Origin: CALBPI01 sp038521865
GTDB lineage: Bacteria > Pseudomonadota > Gammaproteobacteria > Steroidobacterales > Woeseiaceae
NCBI GenBank assembly: GCA_038521865.1
Contig: JBCBKO010000001.1
Location: 1 to 64,000, forward strand
Direction of reading: 5' to 3'
Length of the DNA stretch: 64,000 nucleotides
Shown here: piece after piece, positions 23,284 through 31,998 of the stretch
Position numbering within the stretch: the stretch's first letter is position 1
Layout of the letters: each line of letters opens with the position of its first letter
The notes under the pieces: generated by a model
The model's database searches: none
Seen by the model: only the letters and a program-made list of their open reading frames with translations
Told to the model about the DNA's origin: nothing
Position numbers and translations under genes: made by a program

Positions 23284-24658
23284 TGGTGACGCCGAGGTTT
23301 CCCGTGGAGGTGTCGATGTCCGCGCGCTGTTGTTCTTGCACTTGTTGTGCTTGTTCCTGGAATCTCTCTGGGCGCAAACCGAACAGCAAGATGGCGGCGA
23401 CCATGAGCAAAACCGCTTCGACGCTGAATATGATCCAGTAGCCGATGCCGGCGGCAAGAAGTCCACTCGCGATCAAGCTCGTATGCAGCATGCCAGCGCA
23501 CACGGCGGATAACCCCATTCCGGCGGCCTGCGCGACACCCCAGAGTCCCATATACATGCCGGTTGCACCGTCGACGGTCATATCCATCATCAACGCGAGT
23601 GCGCCCGCGTTGAAGACGCCAGCGCAGAAACCCAGGAAGAACATGGTGGGTACGAACAACCCTTGCAGTTCGAGGAATCCGACCAGTCCCATTGCAATGA
23701 AACCAAGCGCTGCACCTGAGCAGCCGATCAGTGTTGAGACCTGTTTGGGCACGGGGCGGATCGCGCTGATCGTACCCATCAGAATCATTCCGAGCAGAAT
23801 GCCACCGCCCCAGACGGGTTGTAGTCCTGTGGTCTCCTTGATTGACATATCGAAGACCTCTGCGCCGAATACTTCGATGAGGTTTTGCTGCAGAAAGATG
23901 GCGAAGATCGCAAGACAAATGAAAACAAAAAACCGTCGTGTCTCGGAGCTGCTGCCGATTAGCTTGATTGCCGAGGCTAGCGGGTTGCCAGGGGGTGCCA
24001 GAGATTTCGCCTTCGATATCGCCGCTTGAATATCGATAGGCTTCAAGCGCCTTTCCATGCCAACAATTCCTAGCAACACTGAGATGATCACCACAGGTGG
24101 TGTGAGGTTATAGAGGCGTTGCATCGCTTCCGGCGAGAACTCGGGCCTTACGATGTTCATCACGTTTGCGGAGATGATGGTACTCAGGATCATGACGACC
24201 CATACGATAGCGATCACGGTCGGGCGGTACTGCTTCTCGGTGACCTCTGCGATTAGCGAATGGTAGCTGTCTGCAATCACGGCCATGCACAGCCCGAACA
24301 TGACGAACAACGCTACGCCGGCGGCCATAGCGCCCGCAGATCCTTCGCCCATCGCAATCGTTACGCTGGGTAGAGCGAGAAAAAGCAGGCTAGCTACTGC
24401 GCTCGCGCCGAGCAAATAGGGCGATCGCCGGTACCCAAGTACGGGGTGGCAGTCCGCGATGCGACCAGTGATCACCTGAAAAGGCGCGAGGAAGTAATGG
24501 ATGGACAGCATCGACGAGACGATGATTGCGGCAATGCCGAACTCCACAATCGCAACCCGATTGAAATCGACAGTTAGTAGCGCAAACATCCATCCCACGG
24601 CGATCTTTGGCAACGCGAGGCGGAGTGTCCACAGGGCCCTTTTCAGAGCCTTGAGCAC
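23276..24658 (-). CDS. PucC-family (BCD) major facilitator transporter
   Basis: 460 residues from ATG 24658. Twelve hydrophobic segments. The N terminus LRLALPKIAVGWMFALLTVD (about residues 12-31) and GRIADCHPVLGYRRSPYLL (about 65-83) are hallmarks of the PUCC/LhaA family, whose known members help assemble bacteriochlorophyll light-harvesting complexes. No photosynthesis genes are visible nearby, so the substrate may be another tetrapyrrole or hydrophobic molecule. It is translationally coupled to a methyltransferase. Confidence 0.85.
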   Translation of the reverse strand: MLKALKRALWTLRLALPKIAVGWMFALLTVDFNRVAIVEFGIAAIIVSSMLSIHYFLAPFQVITGRIADCHPVLGYRRSPYLLGASAVASLLFLALPSVTIAMGEGSAGAMAAGVALFVMFGLCMAVIADSYHSLIAEVTEKQYRPTVIAIVWVVMILSTIISANVMNIVRPEFSPEAMQRLYNLTPPVVIISVLLGIVGMERRLKPIDIQAAISKAKSLAPPGNPLASAIKLIGSSSETRRFFVFICLAIFAIFLQQNLIEVFGAEVFDMSIKETTGLQPVWGGGILLGMILMGTISAIRPVPKQVSTLIGCSGAALGFIAMGLVGFLELQGLFVPTMFFLGFCAGVFNAGALALMMDMTVDGATGMYMGLWGVAQAAGMGLSAVCAGMLHTSLIASGLLAAGIGYWIIFSVEAVLLMVAAILLFGLRPERFQEQAQQVQEQQRADIDTSTGNLGVTSA

Positions 24659-24724
24659 TGTATTTCCCAGTCAGAGTCCCTAACCTCAAGTGTCAAGGAG
24701 CTGTGACTTAGTGTCAAGAAAACG

Positions 24725-25327
24725 TTACAGTGCTAAGCATTCTCTGCTTACTGCTTCCACCAATGCGACGCCCAGACGGTCGCTCAGTTGCTGGTGTACT
24801 TCGGCGATGTCGCTAAGCGAGTCTGTCGCCACTGGCATGCTGAGTGATTTTCCGATCGCTAAACTAGTCTCGCCACAGGTGATTTGTCCGCTAACGCGGG
24901 TCCGGACTTCGCGCGAGACCAGTACCACGAAGTGTTCTTCGAGGACAAGATCGAGCCTGACCGAAGCTTTGTACGCATGTTCTGCCAGGTGAACCGCATC
25001 CCACTGGCCAGTGCGCGCAAACGTCTGACGAAGAATCGATTCAAGAAAATCCGGCGCATTGTCAGGCCAGTACGCGCTCGAGTAGGCGCGCAGTTCCTGT
25101 GTGGGCTCCAAAGCGAGCCATCGGTCCGTATCCAGGCCCGGAGCCGCGGTTATCGTGATTGCGAGCGTTTGGCCATTCGTGTCTGCGCTTGCACCAGTGT
25201 CGACTGGCATTAGCCAAAACACTTGCTTGGGCGGTGCATCGGACGTTAAGAGTCCACCACATGCAACGAGGCTGAACGAGACTAGCGCGACAAGGGCGGT
25301 ACGTTGGATCGTTTTGAGTGGATTCAT
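24725..25327 (-). CDS. ABC-transport auxiliary lipoprotein (PqiC-like)
   Basis: 200 residues from ATG 25327. Lipobox LVAC at residues 20-23. The remainder (KQVFWLMPVDTG near the start; SSAYWPDNAPDFLESILRQTF in the middle) fits the ABC_trans_aux/PqiC family, outer-membrane-anchored partners of MCE-type lipid transporters. It is the last gene of the MlaEFD-like operon and overlaps the MCE gene by 4 bp. Confidence 0.88.
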   Translation of the reverse strand: MNPLKTIQRTALVALVSFSLVACGGLLTSDAPPKQVFWLMPVDTGASADTNGQTLAITITAAPGLDTDRWLALEPTQELRAYSSAYWPDNAPDFLESILRQTFARTGQWDAVHLAEHAYKASVRLDLVLEEHFVVLVSREVRTRVSGQITCGETSLAIGKSLSMPVATDSLSDIAEVHQQLSDRLGVALVEAVSRECLAL

Positions 25328-26265
25328 GGTCCAACCTCGAGGTCATCCGTGCTGGGTTTATAAATCAATTGTGAAGGATCCTCGCGAATGTCTTGAACGA
25401 GTTTTTGAAGCTCTCGCAGCGCTGCTCGAGTTTCGGCGATCAGCGCTGGTGTCTGTCCAAGACCCCCACCCAGAAATGCTCTTAACTCGGGTTCGCTGTC
25501 GCCTGTTGCCGTATTCAGCCGGGCGCTAATCGCGGCAAGGTCATCAGTCACCTGTTCCAGCGATGCCAGAATCGTTGGTACTCGCGACGATGAGGCGTCG
25601 ATGACATCACGCAAGGCGCTCGCCGTAGTTGAGACTTCATCCAGAGTCATCGCAAGTTGTTGTGGAAGATCAGCGAATGCCTCACTGCGTGCGGCGATAT
25701 CGTCAGATACATCGGCGAGATTGGCGAGCGTTCTCGAAATCGCATCAATATTGTCGGCGGTGAGAATGCGATTTAAGCGATTCAGCGCAACCGTAAGCTG
25801 GTCGGAAATTTCACCGCTGCTACTGATGAGCGATTCGAAATTGCCGGGACGGGCCGGAATGACTGGCACACCATCGATAAGTGCCGTGGGCGACAACGCC
25901 CTTGGGGGCATATCCGGGTCGGCGGTAAGGCCAATGAACGCTACGCCCGTAATGCCCTGCATAGAAAGCGTTGCATAGGTTGCCGTACTCACGGGTGTGG
26001 ACTCCGCAACCTCCAGAAACACATCCACCTCCCGATTCGATTGACTGGCAAGCTTAATTGCAGTCACCGTTCCCACGCGGACACCGAGGTAGGTAACCGG
26101 CGCTCCGATCGCAAGGCCGTTCACACTCTGTTCGAATGGCACAATGAAAGGGCGCGTGGTTTCGGTGCTGCTGTCATCCGCCAGCAGGAGCATCATCACG
26201 ATGAAGCCCACGATTGCCACAAGCGAGAAGCCGCCTGCGATCAGATATTTGTTGTCATCGGTCAT
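25324..26265 (-). CDS. mlaD: MCE-domain lipid transport protein (MlaD-like)
   Basis: 313 residues from ATG 26265. One N-terminal transmembrane helix (about residues 10-30), then an MCE domain with VNGLAIGAPVTYLGVRVGTV (about 49-68), followed by a long helical region rich in Ala, Leu and Asp that probably forms a hexameric channel across the periplasm. It is longer than E. coli MlaD (183 residues), which is usual for single-MCE proteins of this operon type. Partner of the STAS-permease and ATPase upstream. Confidence 0.9.
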   Translation of the reverse strand: MTDDNKYLIAGGFSLVAIVGFIVMMLLLADDSSTETTRPFIVPFEQSVNGLAIGAPVTYLGVRVGTVTAIKLASQSNREVDVFLEVAESTPVSTATYATLSMQGITGVAFIGLTADPDMPPRALSPTALIDGVPVIPARPGNFESLISSSGEISDQLTVALNRLNRILTADNIDAISRTLANLADVSDDIAARSEAFADLPQQLAMTLDEVSTTASALRDVIDASSSRVPTILASLEQVTDDLAAISARLNTATGDSEPELRAFLGGGLGQTPALIAETRAALRELQKLVQDIREDPSQLIYKPSTDDLEVGP

Positions 26266-27046
26266 GCGGGTCGCTCGCGGTCATTGCACGCTGGGCGCGT
26301 GGGTCGCCAAAGTAACGTTGAATCCAGGGGTGGTCGATTTGGGCTATCTCGGTGGGCGGGCCGGTTACCGTTTTGCGGTCGACCAGCACTGCGATCTGGT
26401 CGCAAATGCCAAACACGCTATCGAGATCGTGCGTGATCATCACAACAGTCAGATCGAGACTGCGTTTCAAGTAGTCGATCAGTTGGTCGAATTCCGTGGC
26501 GGCAACGGGATCCAGTCCTGAGGTCGGCTCGTCCAGGAACAGCAGCTTCGGTTCGAGCGCAAGGGCACGTGCCAGTGCTGCGCGCTTCACCATGCCGCCA
26601 GACAACTCGCTGGGATACTTGGCGGCAGCTTGAACCGGTAGACCGGTCATGCGGATCTTGAGCACCGCGAGTTCAGCGCGCGACGCCGATGACATCTCTG
26701 AGTGCAGCGCAATCGGCAACTCTACGTTCTGTTGGACAGTCAGTCCCGACAACAGGGCACCCGATTGAAAGAGCACACCCCAGTCCTTCTCAGGACCCGG
26801 CCTTCGAAATTGTATTTCCCGACCGAGTACCGTAATGCGCCCGGCATTGGGTCGATGCAAGCCGAGGATGCTTCGGAATAACACGGACTTGCCTGTGCCG
26901 GAGCCACCGATCAGACCCATGACTTCGCCGTGATTGACGCTGAGGTCGAGTTCGTCGTGGACGCGATTAGTTCCGAACTGATTGATCAGTCCCCGGACTT
27001 CGATGATGTGATCATCGTTCGCGGCTTCAGATGCCATAGCGAACAA
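26255..27046 (-). CDS. mlaF: ABC transporter ATPase (MlaF-like)
   Basis: 263 residues from ATG 27046 (an ATG three codons later at 27037 is possible). Walker A GGSGTGKS (about residues 48-55), signature LSGGM (about 147-151) and Walker B LLFLDEPTSGLD (about 167-178) are intact. It supplies energy for phospholipid movement through the MCE complex and overlaps the mlaE-like gene by 20 bp and the mlaD-like gene by 11 bp. Confidence 0.93.
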   Translation of the reverse strand: MFAMASEAANDDHIIEVRGLINQFGTNRVHDELDLSVNHGEVMGLIGGSGTGKSVLFRSILGLHRPNAGRITVLGREIQFRRPGPEKDWGVLFQSGALLSGLTVQQNVELPIALHSEMSSASRAELAVLKIRMTGLPVQAAAKYPSELSGGMVKRAALARALALEPKLLFLDEPTSGLDPVAATEFDQLIDYLKRSLDLTVVMITHDLDSVFGICDQIAVLVDRKTVTGPPTEIAQIDHPWIQRYFGDPRAQRAMTASDPHDR

Positions 27047-28142
27047 ACATCACGGTAAATATGCCATCCGCCAGAATGATCAGCGTGATGGACTGAACCA
27101 CTGCAACGGTGGTGAGGCGGCCGAGCTCAGCGGCCGATGACTGCACTTGCAGCCCGCGAAGTGTAGATACCGCGGCGATGAGCAGCGCAAACACGGGCGC
27201 TTTAATCAAACCGGCAAATACGTCTGCTGAATCGACAGCGCTGGCCGCTCGCTGCACGAACTGCGACGGAGAAATATCCAGCACCAACTGGCAGAGTAGT
27301 GTGCCGCCCGCGAGTCCGGCCATGATGCCCAGTACCGTCAGCATCGGCAGCGCTACAGTCAATGCGGCGACGCGGGGGATAACCAGCACATGATCGGGGT
27401 TCAATCCCATGACACGAAGGGCATCGGTCTCCTCATTGAGGTTCATGACACCAATAGAGGCCGCAAAAGCACTGCCGGATCGACCTGCGACGATAATGGC
27501 GGTCAGCAGTACACCCATCTCCCGGACGATCGAGATGCTAACCAGATCGACCACAAAGATGGATGCGCCAAACTTTTGCAGTTGCGTTGCCCCCTGATAG
27601 GCGAGTACCAGACCCATGAGGGTACAAACGAGCAGCACAATGGGCGTCGCTCTGAAAGCCACTTGTTCGAACTGACTCAGAGTCTCCCGCCAGACGATGC
27701 GTGAGGGTTGTGTGATACCGCTGAATATGGCGCTTGCGATTCGTCCAACATCCGCAACTCCCGCGAGCGTTGACTCACCGACGCTCTCAACCATCGACTG
27801 TAGTCGTCCGGAGGCTCGGCCACGAATGTCGGTCAACGGCGGCGCGTCTTCCAGTGAGGTGATGTTCTCGAGGAACTTGAAGTGCGCTTCCTTGAAGCCG
27901 CGAAAGCCGATCTCTCGCCCCTGATGCTTGATTTCCTGCGACTTGTGGAAGAGCACCCAAGCGCCGGCGATATCAATGTTCTGCAGGCCGCCGCAGTGGA
28001 ATACCACTGATTCATTACCAGAGAAATCGACGTCTTCGAGATTGGCTTCCAGCGACGGCACGTTGTCGAACAACCAATCGCCACGCAAACCGACCGCCAA
28101 TTCGTCGGCGTCGCGCGCAATTGTCAGGTAGTCAGTCGCCAT
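27027..28142 (-). CDS. mlaE: MlaE-like permease with N-terminal STAS domain
   Basis: 371 residues from ATG 28142. Residues 1-115 resemble a STAS domain (SVVFHCGGLQNIDIAGAWVL, about 46-65), which in E. coli is the separate protein MlaB; here it is fused. Residues 130-371 are the five-to-six-helix MlaE permease with LGLVLAYQGATQLQKFGAS-like and SISIVREMGVLLTAIIVAGR segments (about 218-237). First gene of the four-gene lipid-transport operon. Confidence 0.92.
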   Translation of the reverse strand: MATDYLTIARDADELAVGLRGDWLFDNVPSLEANLEDVDFSGNESVVFHCGGLQNIDIAGAWVLFHKSQEIKHQGREIGFRGFKEAHFKFLENITSLEDAPPLTDIRGRASGRLQSMVESVGESTLAGVADVGRIASAIFSGITQPSRIVWRETLSQFEQVAFRATPIVLLVCTLMGLVLAYQGATQLQKFGASIFVVDLVSISIVREMGVLLTAIIVAGRSGSAFAASIGVMNLNEETDALRVMGLNPDHVLVIPRVAALTVALPMLTVLGIMAGLAGGTLLCQLVLDISPSQFVQRAASAVDSADVFAGLIKAPVFALLIAAVSTLRGLQVQSSAAELGRLTTVAVVQSITLIILADGIFTVMFVRYGI

Positions 28143-28284
28143 CGCGTTCGATACTAGCTCATATCTTCGCAGGGCAGGGCGAAACCGAAGTTAGTTCCTC
28201 TGAAATGGCTCGCAGAAAAACTGCTTTGTCGCGGGAGGTTTTGCCTATGCATCATGCGCAGGAATTCTTTATGAGGATACGAAC

Positions 28285-28923
28285 ATGACGGACTACGCCA
28301 AGATGCTCACCCCCGAGAACTGCGCTATCGCGTTGATCGATTTCCAACCCGCGATGTATCAGGGCGTACAGAGCCACGACCGCCTTAGCGTGATGCACAA
28401 CGTTCAGACGCTGGCGCGCGCGGCCAAGCTTTTCAAGGTCCCGACGATCCTGACTACTGTGGCGAAAGACAGTTTCTCCGGACCGTTCATGCCCGAAGTG
28501 ACCGATTTGTTTCCGGATCACGAAATTGTCGACCGCACCTCCATCAATTCGTGGCTGGATACCAACTTCCAGAAGGCGGTGGAAGCGACCGGTCGGAAGA
28601 AGGTCATCATCGCAGGTCTATGGACCAGCGCATGCGTATCGTTTCCAACGTTCGACATGTTGGGGCAGGGGTATGAAATTTACGTACCGACGGATGCTTG
28701 CGGCGATACTTCTTTAGAGGCGCATGAGCGCGCGGTGACACGAATCACGCAAGCTGGTGCGGTGCCTGTCACCACCCTCCAGACCGTCTTTGAGCTCCAG
28801 CAAGACTGGGCGCGCAGCGAAACCTATGATGGCGTCATGGACATTCTCTATCAGCATTCGCCCTACGGCATTCAGGTTCGCTTCTCCAAGTGGGCGCTTG
28901 GCGAGCATGCTTCCGAGGGTTGA
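28285..28923 (+). CDS. Isochorismatase-like cysteine hydrolase (YcaC-like)
   Basis: 212 residues from ATG 28285. The catalytic Asp19 (ALIDFQPAM) and Cys117 (GLWTSACVSFP) match the isochorismatase/YcaC family; the third catalytic residue is not assigned. YcaC-type enzymes hydrolyse amides or related small molecules of unknown identity. The upstream 142 bp is shared with the divergent mlaE-like gene and must hold both promoters. Confidence 0.9.
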   Translation: MTDYAKMLTPENCAIALIDFQPAMYQGVQSHDRLSVMHNVQTLARAAKLFKVPTILTTVAKDSFSGPFMPEVTDLFPDHEIVDRTSINSWLDTNFQKAVEATGRKKVIIAGLWTSACVSFPTFDMLGQGYEIYVPTDACGDTSLEAHERAVTRITQAGAVPVTTLQTVFELQQDWARSETYDGVMDILYQHSPYGIQVRFSKWALGEHASEG

Positions 28924-28938
28924 GCGAGTATTCACGCT

Positions 28939-29238
28939 ATGGCCAACATTGAAATTACGAAAACGGAGTCGGGTAGCAAGGGGTTGTTTATTGCAGAAGT
29001 CGAAGGCGAGAGCGCCAAGGGCGAGCTCACGTTTTCCCGGATTAGCGAGGCGTTGGTGATTGCCGATCACACGGGCGTGCCCGATGCACTTGCCGGGAAA
29101 GGTGTCGGCAAGGCATTGGTGAACTACCTGATCGAGGATGCCCGCGCCAACAACTACCGGATCGTGCCGCTGTGCCCGTTTGTGCGCGCGCAGAGTCTGA
29201 AACATCCGGAGTGGGATGATGTGATCGTTCGTGAGTGA
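28939..29238 (+). CDS. Small GNAT-like acetyltransferase (YidJ/YjdJ type)
   Basis: 99 residues from ATG 28939. The family pattern of these short acetyltransferases is complete: LTFSRISEALVIADHTGVPD (about residues 30-49), GKGVGKALVNYLIEDAR as acetyl-CoA loop (about 53-69), and IVPLCPFVRAQSLKHPEWDDV at the end. Located between an isochorismatase-like gene and a porin gene and overlapping the latter by 8 bp. Confidence 0.9.
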   Translation: MANIEITKTESGSKGLFIAEVEGESAKGELTFSRISEALVIADHTGVPDALAGKGVGKALVNYLIEDARANNYRIVPLCPFVRAQSLKHPEWDDVIVRE

Positions 29239-30571
29239 ACAAGTCACCACAATCCGCAAGGCGCTGCATTTTTTCAGGCTGGGTCTGGCAACGTGGTTCG
29301 CATCGGTCGGAGTGGGGTTCGCGCAGAACACCACGCCCGACCAATTCGATATCGAACCTGATCTCGAACCGCCCGCGGTTGGGTTCTTTTCGACCGACTG
29401 GCTAGCGCTTTCGGGCGAAGTCCGAGAACGCGCAAGTTATGTCTCGGATGTTGAGTACGATCCCAACAACCCGGACAACGGATGGTTTTGGACCCAGCGC
29501 CTCGCGCTCAATGGTGACTTTACGTTTACCCCCAATTTCCGCGGACGAGTCTCGTTGCTCAGCGCCGTGGTCGAAGGGATTGATGCGAATCCACTCGAGC
29601 GCAATCTCGCGGATGTTCAGGAAGGGTATCTGGAGTGGGGCAACCAGGACGGCTATCTGAGAGTTGGGCGACAGGTTGCAGGTTTTGGTTCTGCACGGTT
29701 GGTGAGCAACCGAAATGGCACCAACGTCAAGCGCGTCTTCGATGGCATCCGGGGTCACCTTGTTGCCGGCGACTGGGAAGTCGACGCATTTGCCCTGAGC
29801 GAAGTTCGTGTGGAGCCGGAAGGGGTGTTCAATGACCGCAGCGATAATGGCAGTTTGTTGACGGGCATTTACGCCACAACGCCGGCGCCACTCGGCAGTC
29901 TTGATGTGTATTTCCTCTATTCGGAGTTTGATAACAAACGAACGATCGAGAACACCGCCGATCAGCAGCGCCACTCGGTTGGGGTGCGAAGCTTTGGTGA
30001 GCGCGGCAACGTGTTCTGGAACTGGGAAGCGGTTTATCAGTTCGGCGATCAGGGTGATCTCGATATTGCTGCCTGGACGCTGGCAACGAATACCGGATAC
30101 CGATGGCTTGATGTGCCTTGGGAGCCAGAGTTTCTCTTGTCTACCAATATCTCATCGGGCGACAAGCGCCAGGGAGATGGTGAACTGAATACCTTCGATG
30201 CGTTGTATCCGCGCGGGAATTACTTCTCGCAGCTCGTGCTGCTGGGGCCGAGTAACTTCTTCAATTTCCATCCCATCATCAAGATGCATCCGCGTGAGGA
30301 AATCTTGCTGTTCTTTGACGTCAATTTCTATTGGCGCATGGACACTGACGATGGCATTTACGGACCGGTGGCCAATCTCATTCGGCCGGGAGATGGTTCC
30401 GATACGCGGCACGTGGATACATCGATTTCCGGTGGCATCGAGTGGGAGTTTTCAGAAGGGTTCTTCATGAGTGCGCTATTTACCCACGCCATGCCGGGAG
30501 ACTTCATCGAAGATACGGGACCGAGCGCATCGATCGATTTCTTTGAACTGACGTTCGAATATCAGTTCTAG
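29231..30571 (+). CDS. Alginate-export-like outer-membrane porin
   Basis: 446 residues from GTG 29231, overlapping the previous stop. Signal peptide ends near GVGFAQ. The long barrel (about 16 strands by eye) contains WFWTQRLALNGDFTFTPNF and GYLRVGRQVAGFGSARLVSN (about residues 140-159), the Alginate_exp (AlgE-like) family signature, and ends in FEYQF. The family transports polysaccharides or small anions through the outer membrane; cargo not predictable. Confidence 0.88.
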   Translation: MSEQVTTIRKALHFFRLGLATWFASVGVGFAQNTTPDQFDIEPDLEPPAVGFFSTDWLALSGEVRERASYVSDVEYDPNNPDNGWFWTQRLALNGDFTFTPNFRGRVSLLSAVVEGIDANPLERNLADVQEGYLEWGNQDGYLRVGRQVAGFGSARLVSNRNGTNVKRVFDGIRGHLVAGDWEVDAFALSEVRVEPEGVFNDRSDNGSLLTGIYATTPAPLGSLDVYFLYSEFDNKRTIENTADQQRHSVGVRSFGERGNVFWNWEAVYQFGDQGDLDIAAWTLATNTGYRWLDVPWEPEFLLSTNISSGDKRQGDGELNTFDALYPRGNYFSQLVLLGPSNFFNFHPIIKMHPREEILLFFDVNFYWRMDTDDGIYGPVANLIRPGDGSDTRHVDTSISGGIEWEFSEGFFMSALFTHAMPGDFIEDTGPSASIDFFELTFEYQF

Positions 30572-30581
30572 AAGCCGGTGC

Positions 30582-31202
30582 TCAATTCCCTTCCAGCTCA
30601 AACCGGAACCGATGCATCATGTCGGATTCCAGAGTCGGATTCCCGTCAACGACCCGTGGTCGGAAGCGCATCTTCTCCGCCGCCTTGCGAGCCGCTCGTT
30701 CGAAACCGCGATGAGAGCTTTCGACGACTCGGATGTTAATGACGCGACCGGTTGGGTCGACATCGTACTGCACATCGACGTAGCCCTCGGTCTTGCGCGC
30801 GAGCATAGGCCCCGGGAATACCGGTGCGACGGCAGACACCAGAATCGGTGCGTGATCTGAAGCATTGCCAAGAGGGTTGGGCGCGCCCTGTACCGCGCCG
30901 ACATCTATCCGTATCGAATTGAAAGCAGGCTTGGCAGGCACGACAGGTACTGGTGGGAGCGAAATATTGATCGTTCGAGCGCTGGGCACTGGTTGCGGCG
31001 GTGGTGGTGGCGTGGGCGCATCGAGCCGCGGTTCCGCAGGCGGCTCCGGCGGGGGCGCGGTGCTTGCTATCGAACGCAAGGGTTGTATTTCGAGCGGGCT
31101 GCTGGCTTCTCCGCGCCCGATCAGGCTCGTCATTAGGAATAGCAGGGAGACAGTGATCAACAGACCAGTGCCTGCCGCTGTAGTCAGTTTGAAGTGCGTC
31201 AT
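30582..31202 (-). CDS. TonB family energy-transducing protein
   Basis: 206 residues from ATG 31202. N-terminal membrane helix (about 8-28), a proline-rich periplasmic spacer (residues 50-95, with PPPPPQPVP-type runs) and the TonB C-terminal domain (VAPVFPGPMLARKTEGYVDV, about 129-148). No ExbB or ExbD is beside it. Its 5' region holds two 14-bp direct repeats that also face a divergent PadR regulator. Confidence 0.9.
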   Translation of the reverse strand: MTHFKLTTAAGTGLLITVSLLFLMTSLIGRGEASSPLEIQPLRSIASTAPPPEPPAEPRLDAPTPPPPPQPVPSARTINISLPPVPVVPAKPAFNSIRIDVGAVQGAPNPLGNASDHAPILVSAVAPVFPGPMLARKTEGYVDVQYDVDPTGRVINIRVVESSHRGFERAARKAAEKMRFRPRVVDGNPTLESDMMHRFRFELEGN

Positions 31203-31206
31203 CGGT

Positions 31207-31261
31207 ATTTACCTTGAACTGCGAGGTGTTAGCCTAATTTACCTAGAACTAAAAAGTAAAT
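31207..31261. promoter_or_regulatory. Repeats in the tonB/padR divergent region
   Basis: ATTTACCTTGAACT (31207-31220) and ATTTACCTAGAACT (31237-31250) are direct repeats exactly 30 bp apart, about three helical turns. The second is also part of ATTTAC-13 bp-GTAAAT (31237-31261), a partial inverted repeat. They sit between a TonB gene and a PadR gene and are candidate regulator-binding sites; the regulator is inferred, not shown. Confidence 0.5.
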
Positions 31262-31318
31262 GTTGATTTCGCTATTTGGTTAAAGGTATTGTCAAAGGAT
31301 GAGTGACAAGGGATCGAT

Positions 31319-31657
31319 GTGACCCGCACAAATCCACCTTTCATGACCGGTGTACCCGAGTTGCTGCTACTGCGGTTGCTGTCGCAGGAGGAGATGTACG
31401 GCTATGAGCTGGTCAGGAAGATTCAGTTGGTCACAGGTGAGGCGATCAAACTGGGCGAGGGGGTGATTTATCCCTCGCTCTATGCGCTTGAGAAGGCGGG
31501 CGCATTGAAGGCGAAGCGTAGGAAGGTCGGCGCTAGAGAGCGCGTGTATTACAGCCTGACACGCAAGGGACGAACACGACTCCAGAAGCTCGAGGCGGAC
31601 TGGGTGCGGATTCGAGATGCAGTGAATTTGGCGGGAGAGGCGGATGCAGTCTCATGA
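31319..31657 (+). CDS. PadR family transcriptional regulator
   Basis: 112 residues from GTG 31319. The winged-helix pattern is complete: LLLLRLLSQEEMYGYELVRK (about residues 15-34), GEGVIYPSLYALEKAG (about 48-63) and RVYYSLTRKGRTRL. PadR proteins repress detoxification or efflux genes and often come with a downstream membrane protein. It overlaps the next gene by 14 bp. Confidence 0.93.
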   Translation: MTRTNPPFMTGVPELLLLRLLSQEEMYGYELVRKIQLVTGEAIKLGEGVIYPSLYALEKAGALKAKRRKVGARERVYYSLTRKGRTRLQKLEADWVRIRDAVNLAGEADAVS

Positions 31658-31991
31658 TCGAGCTGAAATAACGCGAAACCTTCTTGATGCCGGTCTCTCG
31701 CGCAAGGACGCGGCTCGTATGGCCGAAGAGTGGATCAATCACCTTGAGGAATTGATCGACGATGCCGTTGCGAGTGGTACGCAAGTTAGGTTGGCGGCGC
31801 TTGAGGCGCAACAGCGATTAGGAAGTGTAAAGACGCTCACAGCCTCGCTCGTGCCAATGCCGGTCTGTGTGCAGGCTCGTCAGTGGCAGCGCAATGCCAC
31901 GGTCGTTGCCACCTGGGGTAGTGCCTGCGCGGCGGGGCTTATTGCTACTTTCTCTATGTTCAGTGTGATGGTGGTCGCTGTCGGTTTGTAG
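31644..31991 (+). CDS. PadR-coupled membrane protein
   Basis: 115 residues from ATG 31644, overlapping padR. The N-terminal 60 residues are helical and soluble (ITRNLLDAGLSRKDAARMAE), the end has one hydrophobic segment pair (ATWGSACAAGLIATFSMF). Short helical proteins linked to PadR regulators are common, but their role is unknown. Confidence 0.7.
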   Translation: MQSHDRAEITRNLLDAGLSRKDAARMAEEWINHLEELIDDAVASGTQVRLAALEAQQRLGSVKTLTASLVPMPVCVQARQWQRNATVVATWGSACAAGLIATFSMFSVMVVAVGL

Positions 31992-31998
31992 CCGGACG

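Noticed and set aside
23178..23918. A 246-codon - strand frame overlapping the PucC transporter
   Set aside because: Same strand, different frame, rich in Arg and His, no domain; the PucC frame is supported by twelve membrane segments and family motifs.
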